From the NCBI GenBank assembly GCA_003136335.1, contig PLEA01000102.1, positions 1 to 6,377 of the forward strand: a DNA stretch of 6,377 bases, given 5' to 3'. Positions 4,795 to 6,377 of this stretch are shown here, piece after piece (the first letter of the stretch is position 1; each line of letters starts with the position of its first letter). Made by a program: the position numbers and the translations under genes. Origin of the DNA: Acidobacteriaceae bacterium. Lineage in GTDB: Bacteria; Acidobacteriota; Terriglobia; Terriglobales; SbA1. The notes beneath the pieces are model-generated. The model was given only the letters and a program-made list of their open reading frames with translations. It was not told the origin of the DNA and did not search any database.

Positions 4795-6377
4795 ATGTTC
4801 AAGTCTCTCATTGCGTTTTGCCTGAGCCGCCGCCCGATTGTGGTGGTGGGTTTGCTGCTGTTCGCTGGCACCGGGCTCATTGCTTTCAAGATGCTCAACA
4901 TTGAGGCGTATCCGAACCCAACGCCCGTCATCTTGGAAATTACCGCGCAGGCGCCGGGCCTCTCTGCCGAGGAGATGGCACGGTACTACACGCGCCCCAC
5001 GGAAATTGGACTTTACACCACGCCCGGCATCGACGTCATCCGCTCCACTTCGTTTTATGGCCTCTCCTTTGTGCGCGTCAGCTTCAAATATGGGGTGGAC
5101 TATAACTTCGCCTATGCCCAGGCGTCGGTCGCGATGCAGCAGAACGTTAGCCTGCCAGGCGGCCAGGTTCCGAACATCCAAGCCAACAGCTCGACTGGCG
5201 AAATCTATCGTTATCAGGTCGTCGGCCCGAAGCATTTCGGAGTCACGAATCTGCGGACAGTTCAGGATTGGATCGTGGCGCGCCGATTGTTGACCATTCC
5301 CGGCATCGCAGCCATCAACAACTGGGGCGGCCCCACGAAGGAATTCCAGGTCGAGGTGGACCCGCATAAGCTCGAAGCCTACAGCGTGACCGTACCACAA
5401 ATCCAGAACGCGCTGGGCAACGCGAACATCAACGTGGGTGGACGCGAAATCCACATTGGCCAGCAGTCCATAAATATCCGGGGTGTCGGTCTGATTGATG
5501 ACGGCGGCAGTGATGATTTGGCCCAGGGCTACAAGGTCGACGACATCGAGAATGTGGTTCTGACGCAAGTCAACGGCGTCCCGGTGTTGATGAAGGATAT
5601 CGGGAAGGTCTCGATCGGTTACAGGCCAAGACTCGGAATTTTAGGCCGCGACCAACAGAGCGATGTCGTTGGATCGATCGTGGTGATGAGGCGTACAGAG
5701 CAGACCGCGGACATGATTCCAAAGGTCAAAGATGAGATTGACAAATTGAATCGCGACGGGAGTCTGCCGCCGGGAGTCAAGGTTGTTCCTTATTATGATC
5801 GCTCATCGCTGATCGCCATCACCACCCACACGGTTCTGCACAACTTGATATTCGGATGTCTGCTGGTCTTCTTGATCCAATGGATTTTCCTCGGCAATCT
5901 CCGCAGCGCGGTCATTGTTGGATTGAACATTCCGTTCGCACTGTTCTTCGCCACGATTCTCCTGGTGATTCTGGGGGAAAGCGCAAACCTGCTGTCGGTG
6001 GGCGCGGTGGATTTCGGGATCATCGTGGATTCGGCTGTGATCCTGGTCGAGAATATCTTTCGCAATTTCCAGCGAAACCAGGAAGAAAGACAGGGCCTGC
6101 TCCAACGTCTGTCGGCAGGTGCCTGGGGGCCCGACCCGACCAGAACCCTGGAACACGAAGCGTCAGCCAACAGATGGACGGATCGTTTGCGGCTGATTCT
6201 GATCAGCGCGCTACAGGTGGACAAGGCAGTTCTATTCTCGGCGCTCATTACGGTGGCCGGTTTCGTGCCGCTTTTCACCATGCAGGGAGTCGAGGGTCAG
6301 ATTTTCGGGCCCATGGCGCGCACCTACGGTTACGCGTTAGCCGGGGCGTTAATTGCAACCTTCACCATCACGCCCGT
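4795..6377 (+). CDS. Heavy-metal-efflux RND permease (CzcA-type), partial at 3' end
   Basis: This is a proton-driven inner-membrane pump; 527 codons are visible without a stop, against about 1,040 in the family, so it continues past the right edge. It starts MFKSLIAFCLSRRPIVVVGL with TM1 at about 13-33. The periplasmic porter region follows (about 34-335, including IEAYPNPTPVILEITAQAPG, SFYGLSFVRVSF, TIPGIAAINNWGG and NINVGGREIHIG). TM2 is about 350-366, TM3 about 372-392 and TM4 about 399-421. TM4 carries VGAVDFGIIVDSAVILVEN with D406, D412 and E419, which correspond to the D402/D408/E415 proton-relay residues of the Cupriavidus CzcA pump. The DFG form is typical of divalent-cation (Co/Zn/Cd/Ni) pumps rather than Cu/Ag pumps; the substrate stays an inference. 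A long loop (about 428-465, with GAWGPDPTR) follows TM4. The ATG at 4795 has only a weak purine-rich AGAAGACGAG upstream. It is probably cotranscribed with the adaptor. Confidence 0.95.
   Translation, partial: MFKSLIAFCLSRRPIVVVGLLLFAGTGLIAFKMLNIEAYPNPTPVILEITAQAPGLSAEEMARYYTRPTEIGLYTTPGIDVIRSTSFYGLSFVRVSFKYGVDYNFAYAQASVAMQQNVSLPGGQVPNIQANSSTGEIYRYQVVGPKHFGVTNLRTVQDWIVARRLLTIPGIAAINNWGGPTKEFQVEVDPHKLEAYSVTVPQIQNALGNANINVGGREIHIGQQSINIRGVGLIDDGGSDDLAQGYKVDDIENVVLTQVNGVPVLMKDIGKVSIGYRPRLGILGRDQQSDVVGSIVVMRRTEQTADMIPKVKDEIDKLNRDGSLPPGVKVVPYYDRSSLIAITTHTVLHNLIFGCLLVFLIQWIFLGNLRSAVIVGLNIPFALFFATILLVILGESANLLSVGAVDFGIIVDSAVILVENIFRNFQRNQEERQGLLQRLSAGAWGPDPTRTLEHEASANRWTDRLRLILISALQVDKAVLFSALITVAGFVPLFTMQGVEGQIFGPMARTYGYALAGALIATFTITP

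Noticed and set aside
4771..5568. Long minus-strand open frame (265 codons) opposite the permease start
   Set aside because: It lies wholly antisense to the CzcA-type coding sequence, which has clear family motifs on the plus strand; its translation shows no recognisable domain. It is a codon-bias shadow.
5793..6281. Minus-strand open frames of 162 and 117 codons opposite the permease transmembrane region
   Set aside because: Antisense to TM2-TM5 of the permease, with no domain signal or ribosome-binding site seen.

Overview
The window reads as a piece of a soil-type Gram-negative chromosome. The histidine kinase, the response regulator and the small pseudogene family look most like Acidobacteria to me. 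That is family recognition from memory, not a database result. Base composition is uneven: positions 1-240 are about 70% GC by hand count, while sampled stretches at 661-720 and 901-960 are 52-58%.

Left part (1-1019). The left edge holds the start of a leftward XRE-family (HipB-like) repressor, with a well-formed promoter and a 12-bp palindrome over its -10 box. Next to it is a rightward ORF of about 100 residues whose C-terminal two thirds look like an antibiotic-biosynthesis-monooxygenase-like (ABM/EthD-type) protein and whose N-terminus looks scrambled. Then comes a clearly frameshifted, 5'-truncated leftward remnant of a small conserved C-terminal domain. Together these look like a recombination boundary or gene graveyard.

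Middle part (1015-3284, all leftward). A hybrid-free two-component system: a membrane-anchored PAS histidine kinase (467 aa) overlaps by 8 bp a NarL/FixJ-type response regulator (218 aa), followed 25 nt later by a 63-aa predicted secreted or membrane-anchored small protein. The kinase start region carries a 33-bp in-frame tandem duplication.

Right part (3285-6377). A 260-bp divergent intergenic region separates the kinase from a rightward efflux operon: a CzcB/CusB-type periplasmic adaptor (about 403 aa) and, 38 nt later, a CzcA-type heavy-metal-efflux RND permease. The permease is open to the right edge; 527 codons are visible, about half the usual length. The divergent region contains three 13-bp direct repeats (consensus GCCTAAAGATAGG), a related inverted copy inside a candidate kinase promoter, and other short repeats.

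Working model (inference). The kinase senses a signal at or in the membrane, the NarL-type regulator binds the repeat cluster, and it controls both its own operon and the divergent metal or solute efflux pump. The outer-membrane channel is not in the window and would be expected downstream or elsewhere.
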